NCBI GenBank assembly: GCA_963662175.1
Contig: OY759217.1
Span: 53,110,108-53,174,107, forward strand
DNA length: 64,000 nucleotides
Direction of reading: 5' to 3'
From: Aradus depressus
Lineage: Eukaryota; Arthropoda; Insecta; Hemiptera; Aradidae
Below are positions 35,150-45,977 of the stretch, one piece after another. Within the stretch, counting starts at the first letter, position 1. The number at the start of each line of letters is the position of its first letter. Below the pieces are notes generated by a model. The model was not told the DNA's origin. It ran no database searches and worked only from the letters and a program-made list of their open reading frames with translations. A program made the position numbers and the translations under genes.

Positions 35150-35300
35150 TAGTTAGTTATTATGACTCATGCCCGGACTTTAACTACAGTCATATCGCCT
35201 ACTACCAGAGCCCTCTTTCGTCACTCTGGTGGATATGAGCCCGACTCTTCTGTGGGAGTCCTAAATTTTGCCTACCCAAGCGGGGTTTCGAACCCGCCCT
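35150..35300 (-). mobile_element. SINE family 1 fragment, inverted
   Basis: TATTATGACTCATGCCCGG, CGCCTACTACCAGAGCCCTC and GACTCTTCTGTGGGAGTCC; it ends near CCTACCCAAGCGG. Confidence 0.75.
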
Positions 35301-37796
35301 CTTGTTACTATTACTGGGTTGGGTGCAGCACAAAACGACGCGACGTCCCAAGTGAAACCAATTTGTGTTGAATAAGCCGCAAAATTGTTTATATTTATTC
35401 TTCACAGGAATAGTATCCTGTCGGCAATCCGCTGGCAATTTTACAATAATTGTTTAAAGCAAACAAAAAAAGGAAACTTATTTGAGAAACTGTTCGTGGG
35501 AGTCCTTTTAAAGTAAAAATATTTGAGAAATGGCAAACAAATATTATTTACAGGATGAAAGAGGATCGCATGCACATGAAATGAGGACGAGACAAAGAAC
35601 AATATTGAGAAAACCAGTGTTTGTAGTTTGCTATGTGTTACAACTTGACGATGTTCGTGCTCCTAATGCAAAACATACTATAATATAATCTGAAAAGTTA
35701 TTTTTCATTACAAATTTTGTGATACAATGTACCTACTCTTTCGAAAAACAATATAGTTTTTCAAAAATCGTTGCAGGTTTCCTGCAGTTAGTTTTTACCG
35801 GATTTTGCAAAATTTTGAATGGGACCATCTACATACCAGAACGAACTTACATACCAATTATCAGGACAATCCGTACATTGGTTCTTGAGTTGAACGGATT
35901 GGAAGGATTTAGAGGATAGATAGACACTGAACAAATTGTTTTTTTACCTATAGAAAATTTTGAAATCCAAGTCCAAAAAATTGTACTCTCAGAAAGGATC
36001 AGTAAGTTTCCTCTCTCTTTCGGATTTGGGAGAAAGCAAAACAATGTTTGTGGCGTCCATTTTGTGAGGACCTACAGAAATTGAACCGTAATGACTTGAA
36101 GACGTGTACAATATTCTATCTGTTAGGGTCAATATTGTAAAACGAACATTGCCAACCAATCTCGGTCAATGCCGTTATTGTCCGGGCATCTCAACAATAA
36201 CAAACGCAAGATGTAGCAGTCACAACAAAGAAGGCCTGAAAAAAGCAAAGGAAATGTAAAATATAAAGTGCATAAGTTTATATTTATTGTATTCATTAAT
36301 TAATGTTCACTTTCATAAAAAAAATAATTATAACTTTAAACAGGGTGTCGCAACTTTATAGGATCTGCGGTTTTTCTTTTAAAATATGCCAGTTTAAAAT
36401 GTTTTTTTATGGATAAACCTCTTAAATTTTTAATGCCAAGGAATTTAATTGTCTCTCAACATTTTTTTCTTATATATCAGGCATATGGGATCTCGAACTC
36501 AACTTTCTTATTGAAAATTGGATCACATCTTTTTTTCATGACGAATTCTGCAGCTAAATTTAAAATAAAAATGAAAAATGAGCATTGAACTAGAGCTATT
36601 TCTTGGATGCTCTTTGAGATATTGGACAAACATCTTCCGTCCCCTTTTTCTAACAAAGTTTTTCATTTTTGACATTTAACCTGGTAACCTATTCTCTTCA
36701 CATCGATAACACCTTCGTTACAATACAGAAACTCTGGAAGCAGTCTTTGTGCTACAGACATGGAAGCGTTGAGTTTTCCCTCCAATGTTCTCCTGTAGGT
36801 TGCCCGTCGAAAAGCCTTCTTTTGGATAACTAACTTCTTGGGTCTCTTAGATCTGCACTCGAAACAGCCCAATAGCTACGACCTCGAATTTGACTAACTT
36901 AGAAAAGTATATTTCTTCAACATTTGTATTTACATAAAGTTTTTTTAAATATAAATCATGCATTCACTTTATTCTGCCGTTTATTGGATCCTTGTTTATT
37001 CCGTACCCTAGTAATTATAATGGATTATTTTGTATTAAAAATAAATAACTGTATAAGGCCAGTATTAGATGTGAATAATATAAAATTTGGTGTTGTTTTT
37101 TTGTGTAAATTTTGAAGTAAAAACAAAACAAAAAAACATGAAAAATATAAATCCAAGAATAAATAAAATAAAAAGTCTTATATTGACCTTTAAATTTTTA
37201 ATTAAAGTACCTATGTATGATTTAAATGTCTATTCCGTGTGGAAGTGATACGTACTTATTCCAATAGATGTCACTACTGTGCAATTACCCGCCCCATTTT
37301 GAAACACTGTGCATCTATTTGTAACGATTTATATATATAAAAATTGTAAATGTATAAATAAATATTTATGAATAAGACATGTATAATTATTATTATAGGC
37401 CAAAAAGACAATAAAATAATTTATTTGTAAATTTGGTTGTTTTTTAATGTTTTCCCTAAATATCTAATTGGCTTATTTTAATATTTTTATCTCATTAGGC
37501 TTACTTCCATGTAAAAAGTGGGCCACCATTGGTCAATGGTCAATGAAGACTCAATAAACAAAGTAACTAACAGGATCTGATGAATTTAAGTCACTTGGCC
37601 CAATTTCTAAAATATTTAGATGCGATGTGTGTAAATAAAAACAAACAACTTGTTCAACTTTTATATTGTCCAATTCCACAAAAATATATACATAAAGTGC
37701 ATCCATCGGTTTCGGCTGAGATTCCGTTGAAATTACCGCATCGAATTTTTGACCGATTATTTTACTTATTTTGTTTTTGCACCCTTTTTTTCCCCC
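35301..37796. other. Intergenic, no supported gene
   Basis: A dispersed repeat at 35690-36010, otherwise AT-rich. A 69-codon basic - strand frame at 36872-36663 has no recognisable motif and no splice support. Confidence 0.6.
35690..36010 (+). repeat. Dispersed repeat, copy 2 of 2
   Basis: CAAATTTTGTGATACAATGT, ATGGGACCATCTACATACCA, AGGACAATCCGTACATTGG and GAAAATTTTGAAATCC in the same order as 12040-12300. No ORF. Confidence 0.6.
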
Positions 37797-38264
37797 AAAT
37801 ATATTTAATGAAAGAAGATCACAAAATGCCTGTTATGGCAATTCAAATTCATTATATGTATTTTTTATTGTCTAAGTAGTCCCTGGATGTGTCAGGATCT
37901 GAACAAGGTCTGTCTCCGGTTGCTATTCATTATTAGTCTTGGGCGAACATCTCTTCTTTCAATTTTTCTCATGGCTGTTTATGTACTTTCAGCTAAGTAT
38001 CACTGTTTTTTTTAGATGGGGCTAACGGATATCACTGTGAATGCCACAGGTTATTGCGAGCTGCTACTCTGGTTGTCTCCCAGTCTACAGGAACTTTCTC
38101 GTTTTTTTTTTTTTTTTTTTTTTTGGTGTTCAGATCAACAAAATTTGAGACAGACCTTGTTCAGATCCTGACACATTCAGGGACTACTTAGACAATAAAA
38201 AATACATATAATGAATTTGAATTGCAGGCATTTTGTGACTGACTTTCTTCCATTAAATATATTT
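37797..38264. repeat. Inverted repeat with 118-bp arms
   Basis: Arms 37797-37915 and 38147-38264 are complements with small indels (shared blocks CAAATATATTTAATG, TCATTATATGTATTTTTTAT, GATCTGAACAAGGTCTGTCT). The 231-bp spacer includes a T run (38102-38124). It has no ORF. It could be a foldback element or an inverted pair of one insertion. Confidence 0.72.
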
Positions 38265-38729
38265 GTGTATTTAATACACAGATACAAGAATGTTTAACTT
38301 TTTAGTCAACGTAGTAATAGACAAATTCAACAAGAGGAATCAGGATAGATTCGAGATTATTGCAAACGGGGGAAAACGAAAATAGCCTCAATATGGCGAA
38401 AATGGAAGATGAGAGCTACTAAAAACCAAGCATGAGCGAAGCGGATAAAGAACGACAGATAATTAGCATCATCCAGCGATAATGACTCGGACGCCATACC
38501 GAAAAAATATATTATGGAAGGTTAATATGTTTTTCCTTTGTGTTATACATTTTAATGGGGTTATTTAGTGTTGTGCTAATATTAAACTTATACTTTATCC
38601 TTATTTTAGAATGCACCTTGCAACCCCCCTTTAGCTCTTAGTTTTCCTGTAGAAAACTCACCAATAACCAACTGTAAACATTCTAGAAAACGGAAATAAG
38701 GAAACTACAATTTGAAAACAAACGAAACA

Positions 38730-38735
38730 TTTATT
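38730..38735 (-). other. Poly(A) signal of the putative - strand gene
   Basis: The + strand TTTATT is AATAAA on the - strand, about 55 bases past the exon C stop. The spacing suits a short 3' UTR. The motif is common in AT-rich DNA. Confidence 0.4.
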
Positions 38736-38789
38736 TTAAAAATATATATTTACAGAGTTAAATGATAAAATAGTTGTGGAATGGAAGAT

Positions 38790-38876
38790 CTATTGGTTTG
38801 ACTTCACTTCCGAGATCTTCCTCCAAGATGTGGCTCCTGGCTCCGCAGAAGACATCATATTAGTCTCAGCTGCTTT
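38790..38876 (-). CDS. Putative - strand gene, terminal exon C
   Basis: The acceptor is a textbook TTTTTGTTTTCAG. It encodes 28 residues from KAAETNMMSS to SEVKSNQ and a TAG stop, with AATAAA shortly after. It is clearly more GC-rich than the surrounding DNA. It is the best supported of the three exons. Confidence 0.52.
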   Translation of the reverse strand, partial: KAAETNMMSSAEPGATSWRKISEVKSNQ

Positions 38877-41800
38877 CTGAAAACAAAAATTAAAGAATAC
38901 ATTCATTTACTTGGAATGCTCCTCAGATTGTATATTTAAATGTAGAGTCCTCGGCGGGAAACTAAAACATTGTCCTGAAAACCCGCGCATTTCAGGAGAT
39001 ACCGAACAGCTTATTTCATTTTTAAATGACAAACCTAATCTACAAATGAATACGAATCGAAAAATGTCAACAACAAATTCAAAAACTACCATCGACGCTG
39101 TATTTAGAGACACTATCTTATTTTAGCTATCACAAACCTATAATTTCATGTATTAAATAAATTGAAGAACAATACATTTGAAAGTTCTCCTCATACTACT
39201 TTTCTTATTGTAATATTATAAAACAAATTTTAATCAAAATGGCAGCAAAGTTTTGAAACTAAAGCAGATGTTTACATTACATATCAATTCTCGTCACTCA
39301 AGTATCGCGTCACTCACAATTTTTTTTTATCGCATACACCAATAGAGCCCTCAGGAAGGTTTACAAGACAGTCGGGATATAGGCCGAACATATTCCATAC
39401 ATAAAAAATAAATGGCTCCTATTATTGCAGCTTATTTCTATAATCAACATACACCAGGTACACACTTGTCCATTGTCCGGAAAATACATAAGCGCACGGT
39501 TGAAGTGAAACTTCCTTTTGTCTTTATTAACCATGCGAATTAAATAAACAAATTAATAAATATAAATTTAACATATATATAAGGTATATAATTAACACTT
39601 AACTATCACTAGTTAGGCAAACAGCTTTTTTAAAAAATAAAGAAAACCTTCGTTTTTTAAAATACTATTTCACAAAATATATCTCTGGTGTTTGTGCAAA
39701 AGGGCTTAAGTCAGAATAAGTCTTGTGATCCAAAGGACAACTGCATTTAAATATTTTTACCAAATGTAACTCAATGTTGCAATATTTTACTTTGTTTATA
39801 TTTTGTAATGTAATCAATATGCGACTAGGCCAAATATATTGTAAAATGTATTTTTATTTAAAATTTGTAGAGTGAATAATGTATATTATGGAGTAATAAA
39901 CAATATTTTTTGGAGGCTGGCTAGACGTATCAGGGTCAGGTAGCTAAGGGTGCAGTAAAAGGATGTCATCTAGCCTCAACAAACTACCTGTAGGGGGTAA
40001 TTGTACAGATATTTTTACAATCCAGTTGACAGAAGAATGGAACTATGAAGATAGTTATCCGGATTATAGCTCCAAGCCCGCTGTTAGAGGCATATTAAAC
40101 TATCCGAACTGCCAACATTAAAGTTGACAGAGGTCAAATTGATTGCCTCCCAGGCAAACAGCGAACTTCCCGAGATAGCAGAACAGGAGGGGATGGCCGA
40201 GTAGTGGGGGAAATGCAGAGCTCAAGTCAAGAGTTTCAAGTCTGGAGGATCGTCAGTCGATATCCACCAGGTGAAGTTACAGTTGAGATCTAGGAGAGGA
40301 GAGGTTTACTTCCTAGAGTTCGGTCACAGAGTCCAGATGACCAGTCCCATCCCAGCCGTCAGTCATCCATTCTACACTCTGGACATCGCAGACCCACCTA
40401 GCATCCGATCAACATCCGGTCTATCTCTCCAGCCCCTGTCTCCATACAATTCATAGCCGATAAGGTTTATATTTTATATTATATTTTATTTTTTAATTTT
40501 AATTAGTAATACTTTTTCATTGTAAATATACTCTGTTAAATATTAGTTGCTAATTTTTCAGTAGTTTGTTTCCCATGCCATCCAAGGTCAGTTATGATTT
40601 AACAATTTGGTTTTTCAAAACGCTCTTCGCTGAGCGAATCTTCGCCTTTGGTTTATAGAAATCCAATTCATATATTAAAATCAGTAGATTTAAATGATCG
40701 TTCTATTAGATAGGCGGTCTGGCATCCTTTGGACATTTTAAATTAGTAAAGACAAAGCATTTTGAGAAAATCTCCGCAGTTTAGTTTAGAGTAAAGTAGA
40801 TATCACCATTTCTTTTTATTAAAACCACGACGCGAATCAAAAAATATTACAATTTAATACTTTTATTGAAATAATATTTCAAGTAACATAAATGTGTTTT
40901 ATCTGATTTGCAGGAATTTTTCAAACCTTCAGATATCCCTTCCTAAAATTCAAATTTGCTGACGCCTTTTTTGCCCAAAAATCCAAGATATATAATATAT
41001 GGTAGCAAACCCGAAAGTACTCCCTTATTTTATGAAATAAGCAATATTTTAAAAAACAAAGGTTTTCTTTATTTTTTATTAAGTTTTTCATAATATCTCT
41101 GCAGAAAATGTTAACTCTCAAAAAGCCTTTTTCCTGTTATTAACATTTGCTTACCAGAAATACAAATTTGTTTTCAAATAGTCTTCAACATTCCGCTGTC
41201 AGAATATGTTTTTCTTAAATTCGCATGAATTAAATGCAGTGCCGGTAGACTTGAATTCAGTAACGAATGCGGTGATATAAGGTAGAATGGATAAATCAAA
41301 TAATTTTATTATTTTGGCAGACACAAAAAGGTCTGATTTTCAACATTTACTGTTGGTTCCAGGCACTCATCAAATGTTTATTGTATAGATCTTTTTTAAA
41401 CTCAACTGCTAAAATTTGTGACTAAAACACAAAGATCTGATAGTAAAAAAACAATAAATATGACATGACGTTTGAGAAAAAAATAAAACTTTTTTGAAAT
41501 ATGCAAGAGAACCATATTGAGTATTTTCAAAGAGATCATCGATATCACCTTAATCATGAAGCCTTCTGCCAGATCCTCTCCACTGGAGAGAGAGAGACAT
41601 CTCTGGTATTCCCTCCTCTCTTCTTGCAGAACTGTTTCATCACTAACTGGAGGGGCAACAGCAGGTGCAGCCGACCTGCAGGGCATCACAAGAAAGCAAC
41701 CGTTAGATACATAAATAACCTTACAGCAAAGAGCACCCCCCACTATCTGATAAGACTGGAGACAGGCATTTCGCGTCTTCATTACTACATCTTGTACAAC

Positions 41801-44800
41801 ACTCTCAACTCGCTACTGAAAATCGAACAAACCCATTCTTCCAGATTCCCTAAGGTCTGCCTGGCTCAAATGAAAGAATTTCACAGTAAAAGTGTTAATA
41901 CTAAACACAAATGGTGGTCGCCATAATCAACACATTCCTTATTGATTTTCAGAGCTTGGATCTCGGTAGAAAATCTATTTGAGAAATGTATAAAAAATAC
42001 TTGTTCTTGTTGAAAGGCAGTTAATTCAACTTTCAATAATTATTTTAAATTACTATTATCACCTGAACAGATTTGGCAGCCTTATCTCCATCTTGACGTC
42101 CCTCTGAAGTGCATTAATTGTATAGCTCAAATTAGATTGGGCGGCAAGCATTTTTCTAAACTTTTTTTTTTTTTGGCCTTATGATCGGTGCATATTAGCC
42201 ATGTCAATGTGTTTATGTATAGTTATTTACGACATCCATGGCCCCGGGAGGGAGTTCTATCTACGAAATAAAACTCACTCCCGGACGGGATTCGAACCCG
42301 CAAACCATGGTGAGACCATGCGACCAAAGCCCTACGCTCTAGCCCGCACGGCCACCATGGCCCCCTTTTCTAAACTTAGTGTACCACATGTTTCAATTAA
42401 ATTCAATAACCAACCTAATTGTAATACATGTGGTAATGAAACTGATGATATGTACCATTTTATTTGTAAATGTCCAAGATTTTCAAGCATTAGAAAACAA
42501 TGTTTTGATAACTCAGGAGATGCAAATAAAATATTTAATGAACTAGTAACCTACGGTTTGCGGGTTCGAATCCCGCCGGGAGTGAGTTTTATTTCGTAGA
42601 TAGAACTCCCTCCCGGGGCTATGGATGTCTTAAAAAAACTAGATAACACATTGACACGGCTAATATGCACCGTACATCAAACCAAAAAAAAAAAATAACT
42701 AAAAACCTCTCAGACAGTCCAACAATTGTATAAATATTTTTTTTTTTAGGTTTATGGCCTTTCGCCTTTATACTCTAGTATAAGTATAGTATAAATATAG
42801 GCATATAGTTAATATAATAAGGGGGAAGCCAAGCGCTTCCAGGGAAGGGATAAAAGCACTGAATGCTTAGGTCCCTAGGTGTAATACACCAGCCCACCAT
42901 ATATATATATATATGAACTATCGAGACAATTGATAGTGTGAAACGGCAACATCTGCACTGTTGAGACGAAAGGAATAGAACATATTGGGACGGACAATAA
43001 AATGACTGCAAGGGCTCTCCCCCAAGTGTTTAGGATGAGCGCAGTTTAAAATATATAACATTACCCTAGAACAGCTGCTACAAACACGATTGTCTTATCT
43101 CTCCATCGTTGTCAATCTGGCAGACTGAATAAAATTCACATACATTATTCTTGACCAACCTGTGCCTGGTATTACATCAAGTGTTATTCCTTTTGGCCCC
43201 CATATTTAAATCTTACTTTATTTGTCAACAAACCAATCAATTTCGTCATATGAGGCCCCTAGATTCAAAACCGGACTTTTGAAAAAAAATTAATTGGCCA
43301 TAATTAATTACTAGATCAATTAAAAAATATGAAACTTGGGGTTATTATATACTTGGGGTTACTATATACTGCTAGCAATTCAAAAATGTTCTTGTTAGCA
43401 TAGTGAAAACATTTTTTTGTAGTACTTAATGGTAAAATTTGTTTTGTTTTTTTTGCAAAAATTCGATTTGGAATCTAGGGGCCTCCCTCATACAATATCC
43501 ACAGAAAAAGGGTGTTGGAGAGAAAGAAATGTTTTAAACACAGAAATTTCATGTTCTCATTTAAAGATAACGCTATATTGATGTTTTGAATTGCGGGGCC
43601 ATAACGAAGGAACAAATCAGAGATTTCTTCCATACAGGCTCCCACTTTTTTCAGCAAACTTTTTCGATAGGTAAAAACCAAATACATTAAAATAAAGCCA
43701 TTTTTTTAAAATCAACTTTTCCAGATTAAAATTGATAAAATAAAAAATATATGTTTTAGATTTAGTTGTCACCATACAAATATTTGAATTTGGGGCCATA
43801 ATGAATAACAACTCACTGGACCTACAAAATATGAAGATGGAAAATGTGATTAAAATACTCTTTCAGACATGCTCTGAGTGAAAAATCTCGATAGTTATGG
43901 TTCATGCCCGGGCTTTTCAACTACGAAGTCATATCATATATAAAAATTTTTGTGAAAATTTGAAAAATGTTTGTTTTAGTACATTTATTTAGTATAAATG
44001 AAATTATCCAATAGTAGTAACAAAGGAACGGTACACGAAAAAACTTTAGAATTCTTTGCATGACACCATATTGAATATGCCATTTTGAATTTCGTAATTC
44101 TGATGACGGATTCGTAATCAGCGACCCCGAAAACCCCCGAGTACAAGGTTTCAGGTCGATCCATTAAGTTTTCGGATTATGGCCGCAAAGTGCGCCGGTA
44201 GATTAGAAGTAGCGTGCTAGCCTACTACTCAAGATCGGGTTTTTAAAAAAAAATCCGGAAGGTGAAAAAATCTTGAGGACGCTGTCATTCGGATGGGACG
44301 TTGAGGGATGGTCCCGAGCCTTTATAATGTCAGGGACTCGTGACAAAAAATCTATCCTAGCCGAATAAACCTACTTAGGCAAAATTTAGGGCTTCCACTG
44401 TAAAGTCGAACTCATGTCCACCAGAGCGACGAGTAGTAGGCAATATGACCTCGTAGTTAAAGTCAGGGCATGAGTCACCATAACTAACTCATTACATATA
44501 TAAAAAAAAATGTAATTTATTAAAAATTCCAAAATATACGGTTCTTGAGCTGAATAAAAATAAATTAATTTTCCATCTCTTAAGAAGACTCGCTACTAAC
44601 TGGTGGCAGCGGTGGGGTCAATAGAATCGTACGACTCACCGTCCAAATTTCTGGAAAGTACAGTCTCGTAAGGATGTACATTTTTCAGTCGGCAAATTGC
44701 GAGCTTTTCAATTTCCAGCACCACCCACTTCTTATACTGTACCATTCAGCATCGACTGTACCAGTCAGGACTGAACTGCTGTTGCATTTTGAGTCTCTCC

Positions 44801-44948
44801 TGACGATACTTCTACAACTCTTCCTTCAATCTCTTTTCTCCTACCTTTTTGTCTATTTCCTCATATATCATGTTACCTGTGGAATAAAAGATCACCGTGG
44901 AGACGGAGGCGAATGGTGGTCCATGTCAACCGGCCGTTCAAGAGGCGC
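38790..44948 (-). CDS. Putative three-exon gene of unknown function (C-terminal 88 residues)
   Basis: I do not recognise the product. Three - strand exons (44948-44896, 41675-41549, 38876-38790) have polypyrimidine-AG acceptors and GT donors and join in one frame: phase 2 at the first junction, phase 0 at the second. The 267 nt give 88 residues and a TAG stop, followed about 55 bases later by AATAAA on the same strand. The product is Pro/Ser-rich at the start (HHSPPSPR, AAPAVAPPV), then charged and probably helical (EERREYQRC), then polar to its end (SWRKISEVKSNQ). An ATG in exon A (VD-MDHH) could start a protein of about 80 residues; otherwise more exons lie upstream. The first intron holds LINE and SINE insertions. 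It has no membrane segment or known domain. Chance alignment of splice sites is the main alternative. Confidence 0.5.
39963..40456 (+). pseudogene. Broken coding-like sequence, unknown family
   Basis: An ATG at 39963 opens a frame with coding-like composition (MSSSLNKLPVGGNCTD, then EEWNYEDSYPDYSS) that stops near 40120. A second frame, open from 40088 to 40456 apart from one TAG at 40202-40204, continues with LTEVKLIASQANSELPE, later VYFLEFGHRVQM and a TAG at the end. One frameshift and one stop would thus break an original ORF of about 165 codons. I do not recognise the family. The GC-rich, AT-flanked context suits a decayed transposon ORF or retrocopy. It has no visible introns or poly(A) tail. 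Confidence 0.4.
41549..41675 (-). CDS. Putative - strand gene, exon B
   Basis: The acceptor is GCCCTGCAG after a T-rich run and the donor is ATTAAG|GTGATA. The leading G completes the split Arg codon of exon A, then 42 codons run SAAPAVAPPVSDETVLQ through EDLAEGFMIK. It is GC-rich against its flanks. Open frames on the + strand here are partly shadows and partly the edge of the LINE fragment beginning near 41700. Confidence 0.48.
42164..42365 (-). mobile_element. SINE family 2 (tRNA-headed), copy with 12-bp duplication
   Basis: On the - strand the copy starts with a tRNA-like head (GGCCATGGTGGCCGTGCGGG, B box GGTTCGAATCC), has a body with ACTCCCTCCCGGGGCCATGG, and ends GGCCAAAA plus an A run. 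It is flanked by TTTTCTAAACTT at 42152-42163 and 42366-42377. It is inserted in the LINE at 41700-42740. Confidence 0.85.
42552..42696 (+). mobile_element. SINE family 2, 5'-truncated copy
   Basis: It starts within the tRNA-like head (GTTTGCGGGTTCGAATCCCG) and ends in an A run. Flanks AACTAGTAACC (42541-42551) and AACTAAAAACC (42697-42707) are a likely target duplication with two changes. It faces away from the copy at 42164-42365, so the pair is an inverted repeat around a LINE piece. Confidence 0.8.
43252..43485. mobile_element. Short MITE with GAGGCCCCTAGATTC ends
   Basis: GAGGCCCCTAGATTCAAA at the left and the complement (GGAATCTAGGGGCCTC) at the right bound 234 bp of AT-rich DNA without an ORF. 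Flanks are unclear (TCATAT and TCATAC nearby). Confidence 0.68.
43898..43945 (-). mobile_element. SINE family 1 tail fragment
   Basis: Only the tail-proximal block, GGTTCATGCCCGGGC and CTACGAAGTCATATC, remains. Confidence 0.6.
44192..44492 (+). mobile_element. SINE family 1 copy with decayed head
   Basis: GCGCCGGTAGATTAGAAG is a mutated A-box region. The body has CATTCGGATGGGACGTTGAG, AGTAGTAGGCAATATGACCT and the tail GAGTCACCATAACTAACTC. It is nearly full length. Confidence 0.78.
44896..44948 (-). CDS. Putative - strand gene, exon A
   Basis: The acceptor, read on the - strand, is a strong pyrimidine run ending CCCACAG; the donor is CCACG|GTGATC, a weaker site. It reads APLERPVDMDHHSPPSP plus two bases of an Arg codon. 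The exon starts only 42 bases downstream of the TIR element at 44990-45977, so if it is real its upstream intron contains that element. Confidence 0.42.
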
Positions 44949-44989
44949 CTGTGGGACCAGAGGAGGAGGGGTCGACTAAATAATAATAC

Positions 44990-45977
44990 ATATGAAGAGT
45001 ACAGGGAAAAAACGACGGATGTCAACAAAATTGAAAATCGAGATTTCACTGCCATCTGTTGGCAATAGTGTAGTACTAATGTTTAGAACCTAGAAAAAGG
45101 GAAAAAACAATGGTTATCAGAGTATTTTCAGGCCTTTTTAGTTTTGGGTACAGGGAAAGAAGAGCGGATGTCCGGCAACCCGGGAAAGAACGACCACTGT
45201 CACTAGAACGCGCCGCGACGTGGTCGATTCTTATCATGCTTTCCTTATCAGTCGCCCTTACAATACTGTATTTGCTCGGTGTTTTATTTCGTGAGTTTGC
45301 GTTTTATGCAATTATCAGTTTATTGTGTATCCATCTTGTTTTTAACACTTAAAACAACATGGAGAGTACTAAGAAAAGAAAAATAACTGGAAGGATGCAT
45401 GAAGTAGGGAAGAAATTTAGACTTCAGTCTCATGAGCAAGGTGAGCCATGTAATTGCGTACGTATCGAAATCCATTTTTACTTTCTTATACGTAATCGTG
45501 CGAAAATCCCCCCCCCCCCCCCCCCTCCGGGACCTAACTTCATCTAAAAAGATACCGCTTATGTTTAAAACCTAATCAAAAATCTTTTCGAGTAACAATT
45601 GTAGAGAATATGGTAGTTGTATTTGTATTGTTTCAAATAAAAAAATTCTAAAAACAATCTTTCAAGTAGGCACCGACTGTTTATTATTTGAATTAACCTG
45701 AATACTGCTTTCTCAATACAGTGAAAGAACAGCGGATGTCAGTGAACAGACGTCGTTTCTTCCCTGTACAAATATATTTTTTTGTATTTATCACTGACTG
45801 GAGCCTGCAAAAGTAAAAGAAAAATAACAAAATTTTGTAAAACTAGTCTATACAAACTGTTACAGGTTCTTAGTACTTTCCACGCCGTTCACATGTTTCA
45901 AAATGTTCATTCTTCAATGTGAAAACATATATTTGCGATTTTCTCAGAATCAATTTTTTTCCCTGTACTCTTCATAT
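44990..45977 (+). mobile_element. TIR element with AGTACAGGGAAAAAA ends and a partial ORF
   Basis: ATATGAAGAGTACAGGGAAA (plus AAA) at the left has its complement at the right end. TACAGGGAA with GCGGATGTC recurs as subterminal motifs near 45150 and 45720-45775 in both orientations. Inside, 45110-45352 reads as a hydrophobic ORF, and 45359-45457 reads MESTKKRKITGRMHEVGKKF then GEPCNC just before GTACGT, a possible intron donor. A basic start with a Cys-x-Cys motif resembles ORFs of some arthropod DNA transposons, but I cannot assign a superfamily. A poly(C) tract lies at 45509-45525. Confidence 0.6.

Larger units (their letters stand above)
41700..42740 (+). mobile_element. LINE ORF2 C-terminal fragment split by two SINEs
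   Basis: The + strand reads STPHYLIRLETGISRLHYY and RFPKVCLAQMKEFH, then after decay PEQIWQPYLHLDVPLKCIN and AQIRLGGKHFSKL, and, past the first SINE, PNCNTCGNETDDMYHFICKC. This Cys/His cluster is typical of the end of LINE ORF2. After the second SINE the same frame goes on with SQTVQQLYKY. Removing the two SINEs at their target duplications restores continuity, so they came later. It is antisense to the putative - strand gene, inside its first intron. Confidence 0.7.

Noticed and set aside
36663..36872. 69-codon basic ORF on the - strand.
   Set aside because: It has no motif, splice support or relatives in the window; the length is expected by chance.
41402..41782. 126-codon - strand ORF taken as a single-exon gene.
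   Set aside because: The central part is used as exon B of a spliced model; the flanks are intron-like, with good splice signals at both borders.
44840..44882. Possible micro-exon on the - strand reading NMIYEEIDKK between AG and GT.
   Set aside because: Joining it after exon A creates a stop codon, whereas exon A joins exon B directly in frame.
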